Below, piece by piece: positions 8,354-17,442 of a DNA stretch of 64,000 nt. Each line of letters starts with the position of its first letter. Position 1 is the first letter of the stretch. This DNA comes from Naumannella halotolerans. Lineage in GTDB: Bacteria > Actinomycetota > Actinomycetes > Propionibacteriales > Propionibacteriaceae. A program made the translations under genes and the position numbers. The notes under the pieces are model-generated. The model made no database searches. It was not told the DNA's origin and was given only the letters and a program-made list of their open reading frames with translations. The stretch lies in contig NZ_SOAW01000002.1 of NCBI RefSeq assembly GCF_004364645.1, positions 62,001 through 126,000 of the forward strand, given 5' to 3'.

Positions 8354-9069
8354 TCAGCGGCGGCGCGTCCCGCTCCCGACTGCCGCCCGCGGTCCCGGCG
8401 CCCAGCACAGGCTGAGCCCTCGCAGCAGCCCCAGCCAGACCAGGCCGAGAGCACAACCGGCCAGCACATCGCTGACGTTGTCCACGACCAACAGCACCCG
8501 GGCAAGACAGACCAGCACCACCAGGACGGCGGCGAGCAGTCCGAACAGGATCCGGCCCCGCCGGTGCAGGTGAGCGCCCAGTGCCAGCACCGCGACCACC
8601 GCTGCGACGGTGATCGCGAAGGCATGACCGGAGGGGTAGGAGGTCTGCGTCACCGGCACCAGCGCCGCCAACGGTCGGGGCCGCTGCACCACCGCCTTCA
8701 CCGCCAGCGGCACCAATCCACCGGCCAGCACCGCGACCACCAGCCACGGCACTCCCACCCACGAGGGCCGGCCCCGTTCCCGCAGCAACCACCACAATCC
8801 CCAGGCGGCCGCCAGCAGCCGCCAGGCCCACGGGCCCAGCACCATCGAGAGCACCCACCACAACGGTGTCCACCAGACCAGCTGCGGTCCGGTGGCAGCG
8901 GCCCAGGCCGCCACGGCGGCATCGGTCTGCAGCACCGGCGCGAACCCGAACCCACCGCCACCGTGAGGGCCACGAACAGGATCAGGCCACCGACGGCGAA
9001 CAGCGCCAGGCCCCGGTCGTACCACTGACCCCGGTCGTGGGCCTGACCCCGGTCGGGGCCAGCATTCAT
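8354..9069 (-). pseudogene. PAP2-family membrane phosphatase, frameshifted and lacking the catalytic His
   Basis: The N-terminus (ATG 9069, MNAGPDRGQAHDRGQ, then a TM helix GLALFAVGGLILFVALTV) is in one frame. From about 8952 the protein continues in another frame as FAPVLQTDAAVAAW with further TM helices and the PAP2 motifs KAVVQRPRP and YPSGH. Loss of one G in a GGG run (plus strand 8951-8953) would explain the shift. Motif 3 reads ARVLLVVDNVSD where the family has SRxxxxxHxxxD, so the catalytic His is Asp. Two independent defects point to a dead gene, though the frameshift alone could be a sequence error. Confidence 0.7.
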
Positions 9070-9248
9070 CGCATCCCCCGGTTTCGGTCTGTCACGGCGT
9101 GAGCCCCGGATCCTGGGGCCGGCGATCCGGAGGCCTGCGACAACGACATGGGCCCGACCGTACCCGGCGCCATGAGGCAGCGGCGTGCGGCGGACCGAGG
9201 GCGAAACTCGGCTGCGTCGCGGGTGCGGTGCTGGCAGGCTGTCTCCAC

Positions 9249-10925
9249 GTGGGACATGTGGAGCTGAGCGGTATCGGATACGACCTGCCCGACGGGCGTC
9301 CATTGCTGCGCGATGTCGGCTTCCGGGTCGCCGACGGTGCGAAGGTGGCGCTGGTCGGTGCCAATGGTGCCGGCAAGTCCACCTTGTTGCGGATGGTCAG
9401 CGGTGAGCTGGATCCGCAGGAGGGTACGGTCTCGCGCTCCGGCGGCCTGGGGGTGATGCGGCAGTCGGTGGCCCACGGGTCGACCGATGTGCGCGAACTG
9501 CTGATCTCGGTGGCACCGCCCCGGATCCGCTCGGCCGCCCGGGCGGTGGACGAACTGGAACTGCGATTGATGGACCACGACGACGAGGCGACCCAGCTGC
9601 GCTATGCCACCACCCTGGCCGAATACGCCGACGCCGGCGGGTACGACTTGGAGGTCATCTGGGATGCCTGTTGCACCGCCGCACTGGGTGTCGGTTTCGA
9701 CAAGGTGCGCTGGCGTGAACTGGCGACCCTGTCCGGTGGTGAGCAGAAGCGGTTGGTGCTGGAGGCATTGCTGCGCGGCCCCGATGAGGTGCTGCTGCTC
9801 GATGAACCGGACAACTATCTCGACGTACCGGGCAAGGAATGGCTGGAGGAACGGCTGCAGACCTCGCCGAAGACCGTGCTCTTCGTCAGTCACGATCGGG
9901 AGCTGATGGCCCGGGTGGCGACTCGGGTGGTGACGGTCGAACTCGGCGCGGCGGGCAACACCGCCTGGGTGCATCCGGGCGGGTTCGGGTCCTATCACGA
10001 GGCCCGCCGGCAGCGTTTCGCCCGGCTGGAGGAACTGCGGCGGCGCTGGGACGAGGAGCATCGCAAGATCAAGGATCTGGTGATGATGTACAAGACGAAG
10101 GCCGCCTTCAACGACGGCCTGGCGTCGCGCTACAAGGCCGCGCAGACCCGATTGGCGAAGTTCGAGGAGGCCGGTCCGCCGCAGGCGATCCCGCGCGAGC
10201 AGCAGGTGAACGTGCGTTTCCGCGGTGGTCGTACAGCGAAACGGGCAGTGATCGCCGAGCAACTGGAGCTCACGGGGTTGATGCACCCCTTCGATGCCGA
10301 GATCTGGTTCGGCGAACGGGTGGCGGTGCTGGGCTCGAACGGGTCCGGCAAGTCACACTTCCTGCGCCTGCTGGCCGGCGGTGGCAGTGACCCCGAACCG
10401 GAGCACCGACCGGTCGGTGAGTTCGAGGTGAGACCGGTGGCCCACACCGGGCGGGTACGTCTGGGTGCGCGGGTCCGACCGGGATGGTTCGTGCAGACCC
10501 ATGATCATCCGGAGTTGATCGGCCGCAGCCTGCTGGAGATCCTGCACCGCGGTGATGATCATCGCCGGGGTATGCCACGGGAGGAGGCCTCCCGCAAACT
10601 CGATCGCTACGAACTGGCCGGCAGTGCCGAGCAGAAGTTCGAGTCGCTGTCCGGTGGGCAGCAGGCACGGTTCCAGATCCTGCTGCTGGAGCTGTCCGGG
10701 GCGACACTGTTGCTGCTCGACGAGCCGACCGACAACCTCGACGTGCAGTCGGCCGAGGCACTGGAGGAGGGTCTCGCCGGTTTCGAGGGTACGGTCATCG
10801 CGGTCACCCATGATCGCTGGTTCGCCCGCGATTTCGACCGGTTCCTGATCTTCGGCGCCGACGGGTTGGTGACCGCCGCCGACGAGCCGGTCTGGCACGA
10901 GGCCCGGGTGGACCGAGCGCGCTGA
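9249..10925 (+). CDS. ABC-F family ATPase (ribosome-associated/antibiotic-resistance type)
   Basis: The 558-residue protein carries two ABC ATPase domains and no membrane segment, as in ABC-F proteins that act on the ribosome's E site. Domain 1 has Walker A GANGAGKST, signature LSGGEQKRLVLEALL and Walker B VLLLDEPDNYLD. A basic, helical linker follows (RRQRFARLEELRRRWDEEHR). Domain 2 has Walker A GSNGSGKSH, signature LSGGQQARFQILLLEL and LLLLDEPTDNLD. The GTG at 9249 begins MGHVELSG immediately before the first domain; the open frame upstream has no homology. It may be a translation factor or give low-level resistance to ribosome drugs. Confidence 0.88.
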   Translation: MGHVELSGIGYDLPDGRPLLRDVGFRVADGAKVALVGANGAGKSTLLRMVSGELDPQEGTVSRSGGLGVMRQSVAHGSTDVRELLISVAPPRIRSAARAVDELELRLMDHDDEATQLRYATTLAEYADAGGYDLEVIWDACCTAALGVGFDKVRWRELATLSGGEQKRLVLEALLRGPDEVLLLDEPDNYLDVPGKEWLEERLQTSPKTVLFVSHDRELMARVATRVVTVELGAAGNTAWVHPGGFGSYHEARRQRFARLEELRRRWDEEHRKIKDLVMMYKTKAAFNDGLASRYKAAQTRLAKFEEAGPPQAIPREQQVNVRFRGGRTAKRAVIAEQLELTGLMHPFDAEIWFGERVAVLGSNGSGKSHFLRLLAGGGSDPEPEHRPVGEFEVRPVAHTGRVRLGARVRPGWFVQTHDHPELIGRSLLEILHRGDDHRRGMPREEASRKLDRYELAGSAEQKFESLSGGQQARFQILLLELSGATLLLLDEPTDNLDVQSAEALEEGLAGFEGTVIAVTHDRWFARDFDRFLIFGADGLVTAADEPVWHEARVDRAR

Positions 10926-10953
10926 CCGGCCCCGGCAGCGCCGGGTGCTTCGA

Positions 10954-11517
10954 TCATGGAGCCAGATCGGTGTCGACCAACAGCTCGGCCAGGGATTCGG
11001 GGCGGTTGGCGCGCAGATGTTCGAGCTCCTGGCCGGCCCACTGCTCCCACCACCAGTCGTCGCCGTCGCGTCGCCTGGCCCGGGCACGGCGTACCGCCTC
11101 GGAGGCCGCCAGCCACACCGTTGCCTGGGCCAGTGGCAGCGTCTGCGATGTCAGGGAGCCGCAGCCTTCGATGATCAACCGCTCGCCCGGTTCGATCCGG
11201 TGCCACCGGTCGCGCCGATCAGTCGCCCAGTTCCAGGACTGCCAGCGGGCGGCCCGCCCCTGCAGCAGCGGGGTGATGATCTTCTCCACCAGATACCGCT
11301 GACCGGCGCCCAGGCCGTCCCAGCCCTCGTACAGATCGTCCAGGTGCACCACCCGGGCACCGAACCTCTCGGCCAACCGATCGGCGAGCTGGGTCTTGCC
11401 CGACCCCGAGCGGCCGTCGATGATGATCACCCGCGCCCCGGACAGCCGATCGGGCAATTCGGCGATCCCGATCCTGCGTGGCCCCGGGTCCACGGCAGCA
11501 GGCGGTTCGACAACCAT
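10954..11517 (-). CDS. P-loop kinase, uridine-kinase-like, last gene of the thiamine ECF operon
   Basis: The 187-residue protein has a clear Walker A (IIIDGRSGSGKT, about residues 31-42) and downstream HLDDLYEGWDGL, LIIEGCGSLT and RARARRRDGDDW, the pattern of uridine-kinase/phosphoribulokinase-like P-loop kinases. It lacks enough recognisable substrate residues to name one. Its ATG overlaps the ecfT stop (ATGA), so it is translated from the same message and should follow the same TPP control. This makes a role in phosphorylating an imported thiamine precursor worth testing, but a general nucleoside kinase is equally possible. Confidence 0.7.
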   Translation of the reverse strand: MVVEPPAAVDPGPRRIGIAELPDRLSGARVIIIDGRSGSGKTQLADRLAERFGARVVHLDDLYEGWDGLGAGQRYLVEKIITPLLQGRAARWQSWNWATDRRDRWHRIEPGERLIIEGCGSLTSQTLPLAQATVWLAASEAVRRARARRRDGDDWWWEQWAGQELEHLRANRPESLAELLVDTDLAP

Positions 11518-12302
11518 CAGGCCCCCAACAGCCGGTAGCTGCCGGACGCGATGCCGGCGCCGATCGACACCGCCGCCACGGCGAGCGCCACCAGCACCAA
11601 CACCAGATCGGCGCGCCCGAGCGACGACGGCCGGGCCCAGGTCCGCTCCCCGACGCCGAACCCCCGCGCCTCCATGGCGGTCGCCAGTCCCTCACCCCGC
11701 CGCAAGGCGATCACCAGCAGCGAGAAGGCCAGGGAGAACGCGCGCCGGATTCGCCCGTCATCGCCCAGGCCGCGGGCACGACGGGCGAGCGCCAGTTGCC
11801 GCCAGTCCTCCCCGAGCACACCGAACAGCCGTACCCCGGCCAGCGCCCCGAGCACGAACCGGGCAGGCAGTCGGGCCACCTGGCCGAGGGCGTCGGCGAG
11901 CCGGGTCGGGTCGATACCGCCGAGGGCGACCAGGGTCGGTACGCCCACTGCCAGCACCCGTAGTCCGATGGCCAGCGCCAGTTCGATCGAGTTGTCGCTG
12001 ATCACCGCCAGCAGGAACTGCGCATACACCTGTCCGCCCGGTGCGGCGTACAGCAGCATGCTGATCGCGCTCACCGGTGCAGCGATGAACAACGGCCAGC
12101 TGCGACGGATGATCGTCCGCGGGCCGATCCCGGCGACGGCGAACAAGATCAACCAGCTGACCAGGGCCACCGCGGCACTGACTGCATCGATGGTGGTCAG
12201 CATCGGGATCGTGTAGAGCACGGCGGCGACGAAACCGGTGACCGGGTTCACCGTGTCCGGCCAGGTCCGCCGGGGCGCGGTGTCGGCGACAGCGGCGCTC
12301 AT
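11517..12302 (-). CDS. ykoC: ECF transporter T component (EcfT/YkoC)
   Basis: The 261-residue membrane protein has about five TM helices followed by the two Ala-Arg-Gly coupling motifs of EcfT proteins, LARRARGLG and AMEARGFG, which dock onto the two ATPase domains. It couples ATP hydrolysis to the substrate-binding S component. It overlaps by four bases both the ATPase gene upstream and the P-loop kinase gene downstream (ATGA junctions), so the operon is tightly translationally coupled. Confidence 0.85.
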   Translation of the reverse strand: MSAAVADTAPRRTWPDTVNPVTGFVAAVLYTIPMLTTIDAVSAAVALVSWLILFAVAGIGPRTIIRRSWPLFIAAPVSAISMLLYAAPGGQVYAQFLLAVISDNSIELALAIGLRVLAVGVPTLVALGGIDPTRLADALGQVARLPARFVLGALAGVRLFGVLGEDWRQLALARRARGLGDDGRIRRAFSLAFSLLVIALRRGEGLATAMEARGFGVGERTWARPSSLGRADLVLVLVALAVAAVSIGAGIASGSYRLLGA

Positions 12303-13861
12303 GGCGTACCGTCCGCGGGTCCGAGCCGCAGGATCTGATCACCGAGGACGTCGATCAGGTCTGCATCATGGGTGATCGAGACCACCGCGCAACCGCGCCC
12401 GTCCACCAGCGCGATGATCAACCGCAGCATCGACTGCCAGGTCAGCCGATCCTGACCGAAGGTCGGTTCGTCGAGCAGGATCAACCGCGGAGCGGTGGCG
12501 AGCACGGTGGCCACCGACAATCGGCGCTGCTCCCCGCCGGAGAGGGTGAACGGGTTCGCCCCGGCCAGCGATTCCAGGCCCAGCTCGGCCAACAACTCCG
12601 CCACCCGGGTACGGATCTCCTCCGGTCCGGTCCGCACCGCCCGCAGGCCGACGGCGATCTCGTCCGAGACCGTGGCGGTGACGAACTGGTGGCCGGGCTG
12701 CTGGAAGACCACCCCGATCCGGGTGGCCAGCTCCCGGGCCCGCCAGCGGGCCGGGTCCGGACCGATCGGGCGCCGGCGCTCGAACCATCGTGTCCGGGAG
12801 CGGTCGACGACCTCCCCTTCGGCACGCAGCTGCGCGGTGGCCACGGCGGTTCCGGCGACCGGCGGCAACAACCCGGCCAGGGTGAAACCGAGGGTGGACT
12901 TGCCGGCACCGTTCACCCCGGTGATCACGGTCGACCGGCCGGCGTCGAGACTCACCTCGACCGGGTCGTGCACCCCCACGCCATCGCGTCCCGACACCAG
13001 CTCGGTGGCCTGCAGCAAGGGCACCGGGTTCGCCCGGCCGGGGCCACCGGAGGCTGTCGAGCGGGGTCGGCGGTCGATCGACAACGGCACTCCGGGCACC
13101 CAGACCCCGCGGGCGGCCAGCTGTTCACCCTCGGCGGCCAGCACCCGATCCGGCGGCCCCTCGGCGATCACCCCACCGGCCGGTTCGAGGACGACGATCC
13201 GATCGACCACCGGCAGCCAGGTACTCACCCGGTGCTCGACCACCACCAGGGTGGCAGAGCGATCGGCCAACAGGCGGTCGACGGCATCGCGTACCTCGAT
13301 CACCCCGTCGGGATCCAGGTTCGCGGTCGGTTCGTCGAGCAGCAGCAGACCGGGCTGCATGGCCAGCACCCCGGCCAGCGCGAGCCGCTGCCGTTGTCCG
13401 CCGGACAACGCCTCGGTGGAACGATCCAGCGGCAGGTCGAGCCCGACAGCCTCCAGTGCCGCCGACACCCGACGCCAGATCTCGGAGCGCTCGATGCCCA
13501 GGTTCTCGCAACCGAAGGCGACGTCATCCCCGACCCGGGAGAGGATGGTGTTCGCCTGCGGATCCTGCAGGACCAGCCCGGTCCGCCCGGCTCCCGGATC
13601 GGGTCGCTGCCCGTCGACCAGGATCGAACCGCTCTCCTCCCCCTCGTCGGGCCCGCCGAGCACCCCGGCCAGGCCGGCCAGCAGGGTCGACTTGCCCGCC
13701 CCCGAAGGCCCCAGGAGCAGCACCCGCTCCCCCGGTTCGATCCGCAGGTCCACCCCGGCCAAGGCGGGGCGACGTCGGGAACCGTGCCGCCAGCCCCAGT
13801 CGGTGAGGTCGATCCGGGCACCGGTGCGGGTGCCGGGTACCTGATGGGCGCGAATACTCAT
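12299..13861 (-). CDS. ykoD: ECF transporter ATPase with two fused ABC domains (YkoD-like)
   Basis: The 520-residue protein is a tandem fusion of two ECF ATPases. Domain 1 has Walker A GPSGAGKST, Q-loop VLQDPQAN, signature LSGGQRQRLALAGVLA and Walker B LLLLDEPTANLD. Domain 2 has GVNGAGKST, VFQQPGHQF, LSGGEQRRLSVATVLA and LILLDEPTFGQD. This is the arrangement of YkoD in hydroxymethylpyrimidine/thiamine ECF systems. I take ATG 13861 (MSIRAHQ) as start, with GGAGG 12 bases upstream; a TTG at 13873 abuts that site. It lies 40 bp after ykoE. Confidence 0.88.
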   Translation of the reverse strand: MSIRAHQVPGTRTGARIDLTDWGWRHGSRRRPALAGVDLRIEPGERVLLLGPSGAGKSTLLAGLAGVLGGPDEGEESGSILVDGQRPDPGAGRTGLVLQDPQANTILSRVGDDVAFGCENLGIERSEIWRRVSAALEAVGLDLPLDRSTEALSGGQRQRLALAGVLAMQPGLLLLDEPTANLDPDGVIEVRDAVDRLLADRSATLVVVEHRVSTWLPVVDRIVVLEPAGGVIAEGPPDRVLAAEGEQLAARGVWVPGVPLSIDRRPRSTASGGPGRANPVPLLQATELVSGRDGVGVHDPVEVSLDAGRSTVITGVNGAGKSTLGFTLAGLLPPVAGTAVATAQLRAEGEVVDRSRTRWFERRRPIGPDPARWRARELATRIGVVFQQPGHQFVTATVSDEIAVGLRAVRTGPEEIRTRVAELLAELGLESLAGANPFTLSGGEQRRLSVATVLATAPRLILLDEPTFGQDRLTWQSMLRLIIALVDGRGCAVVSITHDADLIDVLGDQILRLGPADGTP

Positions 13862-13901
13862 CGAGTGGCGCAACCTCCAGCGGTGCGCACCGGGTTGATG
13901 A

Positions 13902-14549
13902 TCATGAGAGTTTGCGTACCTCCCGACCGGCGGCGAACCGGTCCAGCACCCCGGTGGCGGCCAATGCCCTGGTGAGCAGCCAACCGATGAGTCCGGCCAG
14001 GATCGCGCCGGAGATCAACAGGCAGACCAGGTAGATCACCAAGAACTCCGGCGACTTCGCCAGGTTGCCGGAGACGAAGAGTTCCAGCACGAAGGCGCCG
14101 GCCGCGGCACCCATACCGGCCAGCGCCGCGACCACCAGCCCGAACCGACGATAGGCGAAGATCGCGAAGATCAACTCCGCACCGAGACCCTGGGCGATCC
14201 CGGAGTAGACGGTCTCGATCGACCACTGGCTGCCCAGCAGCATGGAGACCACCGAGGCCAGCAGTTCGACGAACAGCGCCGCGCCGGGTTTGCGGATGAT
14301 CAGCCCGCCGAGCACGCCGCCGAGCAGCCAGATGCCGACGGCGATGCCGCCGATGCCGGGGGTCAGGGCGTCCATGGCGGTGAACCACGCGTAGCCGACG
14401 ACGTTCCAGGCCACGAAGATCAAACCCGTGGCGACGCCGAGTACGGCGGCGACCACGATGTCGACCACCCGCCAGCGGTAGGAGGTGGGACGTCGTCGGT
14501 CCCGGGTGGTCGAGGAATCGGTGGGACTCTGGGTGGGCCTGGTGGACAT
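13902..14549 (-). CDS. ykoE: ECF transporter S component, YkoE-type thiamine/HMP binding protein
   Basis: The 215-residue protein has about five to six TM helices (WRVVDIVVAAVLGVATGLIF, then IGGIAVGIWLLGGVLGGLII and others) and the YkoE-family features GSQWSIETVYSGIAQGLGAE and FAIFAYRRFG. It captures thiamine or its pyrimidine moiety HMP for the EcfA/EcfT engine encoded downstream. The start at ATG 14549 has GGAGG five bases upstream; an ATG 12 bases earlier lies before that site. A TPP riboswitch lies immediately upstream, which supports the thiamine assignment. Confidence 0.9.
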   Translation of the reverse strand: MSTRPTQSPTDSSTTRDRRRPTSYRWRVVDIVVAAVLGVATGLIFVAWNVVGYAWFTAMDALTPGIGGIAVGIWLLGGVLGGLIIRKPGAALFVELLASVVSMLLGSQWSIETVYSGIAQGLGAELIFAIFAYRRFGLVVAALAGMGAAAGAFVLELFVSGNLAKSPEFLVIYLVCLLISGAILAGLIGWLLTRALAATGVLDRFAAGREVRKLS

Positions 14550-14582
14550 CTGTGCCTCCATTCGAAGGGCACAAGGAGTTGC

Positions 14583-14672
14583 TCTCTCCCTGCGCCGGCA
14601 TGATCCGGATCAGGTTCGACGGTCAAGGACGTTCAGCCCTAATCTCAGCCCGGTGTGCCGGACCCCCGTGGA
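14583..14672 (-). ncRNA. TPP riboswitch (THI element)
   Basis: Read on the minus strand, the sequence has the conserved THI-box order: GGGGGTCC, then GGGCTGAGATTAGG, a variable arm, then TCGAACCTGATCCGGATCAT and GCCGGCGCAGGGAGAG. GCTGAGA and CTGATC...GCGNAGGGA are the invariant parts of the TPP aptamer. It ends about 35 bases before the ykoE start and leaves room to mask the GGAGG site, so it probably represses the four-gene operon when thiamine pyrophosphate is plentiful. Confidence 0.95.
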
Positions 14673-14790
14673 ACTGCCCACAGAGTACGCCGACCGGCGC
14701 CACGTTGGCCACCCGGGTGTTGCCCACCCTGGCCGAGGTGAACAATGGTCGTCGAGGATCACCGATCCGTCGGATCCCGGAGAGGACACC

Positions 14791-15768
14791 TTGGAACTGC
14801 AGCGGCTGGGCGCATCCGGATTGAAGGTCTCCCCGATCGTGCTCGGATGTATGAGCTACGGGCAGCCCGATCGCGGATCCCATCCGTGGAGCATGCCGGA
14901 GGCCGACTCGCGGCAGTTCTTCGAACGTGCCCTGGCAGCCGGGATCACCACCTTCGACACCGCCGACATGTACTCCCTCGGCTCGAGTGAGGAGATCACC
15001 GGCCGTGCCCTGGCCGAGCTCGCCGATCGCGAGGATGTGGTGATCGCCACCAAGGTGTACATGCCGATGAAGGAGAACGGTTACAGCAAGGGCCTGTCGC
15101 GCAAACACCTGCTGCAGGCGGTCGACGCCTCGCTGACCTGGCTCGGCACCGATTAGATCGACCTGTACCAGATCCACCGTTTCGACCCCGAGACGCCGGT
15201 GGAGGAGACGATGCAGACGCTGGACGACATCGTGCGCTCGGGCAAGGTGCGCTATCTCGGCGCATCCAGCATGGCGACCTGGCAGTTCGCGAAGCTGCAG
15301 TACACCGCCGACCTCGGTGGCTGGACCCGGTTCATCTCGATGCAGGACCAGTACAACCTGATCCAGCGGGAGGAGGAGCGGGAGATGTACCCGTTCGTCC
15401 TCGACCAGGGTGTGGGCGTACTGCCCTGGTCGCCGCTGGCCCGCGGCAAGCTGACCCGCCCCTGGGGTGAGAGCACCCACCGCAGCGAGACCGACGACGT
15501 GACCGCCTGGCTGTACCAGCAGGCGGCCGAGGCCGACCGGGCGATCGTCGAGGCCGTCGCGGCGATCGCGGCAGAACGCGGGGTCTCGATGGCCCAGATC
15601 GCGCTGGCCTGGGTACGCCAGCAGCCGGCCGTCACCGCACCGATCATCGGTGCCACCAAACCGCAGCACCTGGACGATGCCATCGCCTCACTGTCGATCG
15701 AACTCAGCGACGACGAAAGGGCGCTGCTGGAGGCGCCGTACACCCCGCGCAATCCCGAGGGCTACTGA
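14791..15768 (+). pseudogene. Aldo/keto reductase interrupted by an in-frame amber codon
   Basis: The frame encodes a complete 325-residue-long aldo/keto reductase of the Tas/YajO type: LGASGLKVSPIVLGCMSYG, FDTADMY, ATKVYMPM, then IDLYQIHRFDPETP, VRYLGASSM and a normal C-terminus. A TAG at 15154-15156 falls in WLGTD-stop-IDLYQIH, exactly where homologues have Tyr, so TAC to TAG is the simplest change. Start TTG 14791 has GGAGAGG a few bases upstream. Everything else looks intact, so this is either a recent pseudogene or a sequence error. Amber read-through is conceivable but unsupported. Confidence 0.8.
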
Positions 15769-15790
15769 CCCGGGCTCAACCTCCCGTGAT

Positions 15791-15826
15791 CCGCCTGCCC
15801 ACCTCCGGTGCGGGGCGGGCAGGCGG
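15791..15826. terminator. Bidirectional hairpin terminator
   Basis: CCGCCTGCCC (15791-15800) pairs perfectly with GGGCAGGCGG (15817-15826) across a 16-base loop. It lies between the aldo/keto reductase and the convergent aldehyde dehydrogenase gene. Confidence 0.7.
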
Positions 15827-15849
15827 TCTCGGCGTCGGATCTGATCCGG

Positions 15850-17229
15850 TCAGGCCTTCTTGTAGACCATCTGCTTGTTGCAGAACTCGTCCATGGCCAG
15901 CGGGCCCAGTTCACGACCGATACCGGAGCGCTTGACCCCGCCGAACGGCAGGAACTCGCGGGAGGCCTCCGGGGTGTTGATGTACACCATGCCGGCCTCC
16001 AGCCGGTCGGCGACCTTCTCCGCACGTCCGCGGTCGGTGGCGAAGACCGCCGACCCCAGCCCGAAGGGGGTGTCATTGGCCAGGGTGACGGCTTCGTCGT
16101 CGTCGGCGACCCGGAACAACATGAAGGCCGGGCCGAACAGCTCATCGTAGTAGCCGGCATTGCCTTTCTTCACATCGGTCAGCACGACCGGTTGCACATA
16201 GGCACCCGGGCCCTCGATCCGCTCCCCGCCGGCGAGCACCGTCGCCCCGTCCTTCACCGTCTCCTCGACCTGGCCGACGAACCGCTCGGCGGCCGAGATG
16301 CTGGACAGCGGGGACAGCTTGCCCGGATCGGCGTAGGGGTCGGCGGGGATCAGCGCCTTCGCCTTTTCGGCGATCTTGGTCGCCACCTCGTCGTAGATGT
16401 CATCCATGATGATCATTCGCTTGGGCGAGTTGCAGGCCTGGCCGTTGTTGCCCATTCGCGTACCGAACATCGTCTCGACGGTGGCGTCGATGTCATCGGT
16501 GTCCAGCACGACGAAGGGGTCGGAGCCGCCGAGTTCGAGCACCACCTTCTTCAGGTTCTTCCCGGCCGCGGCGGCGACAGCTGATCCGGCCCGCTCGGAT
16601 CCGGTCAGCGAGACCCCCTGGTTCAGCGGGCTGGGCAGGATGACCTCGGACACCTGGTCATTGGTGGCATAGACATTGATGTAGGCATCGGCCGGCAAAC
16701 CGGCGTCGACGAAGATCTGCTCCATCATTGCCGCCGACCGGGGACACTGCGGGGCGTGCTTCAGGATGATCGTGTTCCCCAGGGCCAGGTTCGGAGCGGC
16801 GAATCGCGCAACCTGGTAGTAGGGGAAGTTCCACGGCATGATCCCGAGCAGCGAACCCACCGGCTTGCGGAGCAGGTACGCCTGGTCGTCCCCGGCCGGC
16901 CCGCGCAGCAGCTCGTCCTCGATGAAGGCCGCCGCATTGTCGGCGAAGTAGTTGTAGATCCGGTTGCAGATCTTCACCTCAGCGACGCCCTCGGGGACGG
17001 CCTTGCCCATCTCCAGACCGATGATCCCGGCCAGTTCCTCCGCCCGCTCGGTGTAGATCTCGGCCACCCGGCGCAGGACCGCGGTCCGTTCCTCGACCGG
17101 CGTGTCCCGCCAGGAGAGATAGGCCTTGTGGGAGCGCTCGAGCGCATCCCGGATCTGCTCATCGGTCGCCGTCGGGAACTCCTCGACCACCTCTCCGGTG
17201 GCTGGGTTCTGTACCTGATACTCCGACAT
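15850..17229 (-). CDS. NAD(P)-dependent aldehyde dehydrogenase, succinate-semialdehyde dehydrogenase type
   Basis: The 459-residue protein is a full-length aldehyde dehydrogenase: PWNFPYYQVARFAAPNLALGN cofactor region, SLTGSERAGS, the general base Glu in KKVVLELGGSDPF and the catalytic Cys in NNGQACNSPKR. The short N-terminus and this NNGQ-C-NSPKR pattern match GabD1/succinate-semialdehyde dehydrogenase-like enzymes, which oxidise succinic semialdehyde to succinate in the cytoplasm. Substrate is inferred from family only. Start ATG 17229 has a good AGGAGGAAG site. Confidence 0.88.
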   Translation of the reverse strand: MSEYQVQNPATGEVVEEFPTATDEQIRDALERSHKAYLSWRDTPVEERTAVLRRVAEIYTERAEELAGIIGLEMGKAVPEGVAEVKICNRIYNYFADNAAAFIEDELLRGPAGDDQAYLLRKPVGSLLGIMPWNFPYYQVARFAAPNLALGNTIILKHAPQCPRSAAMMEQIFVDAGLPADAYINVYATNDQVSEVILPSPLNQGVSLTGSERAGSAVAAAAGKNLKKVVLELGGSDPFVVLDTDDIDATVETMFGTRMGNNGQACNSPKRMIIMDDIYDEVATKIAEKAKALIPADPYADPGKLSPLSSISAAERFVGQVEETVKDGATVLAGGERIEGPGAYVQPVVLTDVKKGNAGYYDELFGPAFMLFRVADDDEAVTLANDTPFGLGSAVFATDRGRAEKVADRLEAGMVYINTPEASREFLPFGGVKRSGIGRELGPLAMDEFCNKQMVYKKA

Positions 17230-17326
17230 CGCTTCCTCCTGTGGTCGGCAACTGCGTCCACCGCTGCGATCGAGCACCACAACGTTGGAATGGCCTTCGA
17301 TTGTCTCAAAGGTACGAACGGCCGAC

Positions 17327-17355
17327 CGGCCCCGGGGGGCCCACAACCGGGGCCG
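17327..17355 (-). terminator. Hairpin terminator after the GlgC-like gene
   Basis: CGGCCCCGG (17327-17335) pairs with CCGGGGCCG (17347-17355). It sits between the end of the GlgC-like gene and the promoter of the aldehyde dehydrogenase gene, both on the minus strand. Confidence 0.55.
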
Positions 17356-17442
17356 ATCATGATCAAACGAGCCGAGGCGGCGGCCGTTCGGAACCGCCCG
17401 GCTGGTGATCACCGGGCGAGGAGGACGCACCCGCCCCGGCAC

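Noticed and set aside
12368-13975. A 535-residue plus-strand frame over the ECF ATPase
   Set aside because: It mirrors the strongly supported minus-strand ykoD gene and has no recognisable motifs.
14583-14672. Protein-coding frames across the riboswitch
   Set aside because: The conserved TPP aptamer sequence explains this stretch fully; the overlapping frames are incidental.
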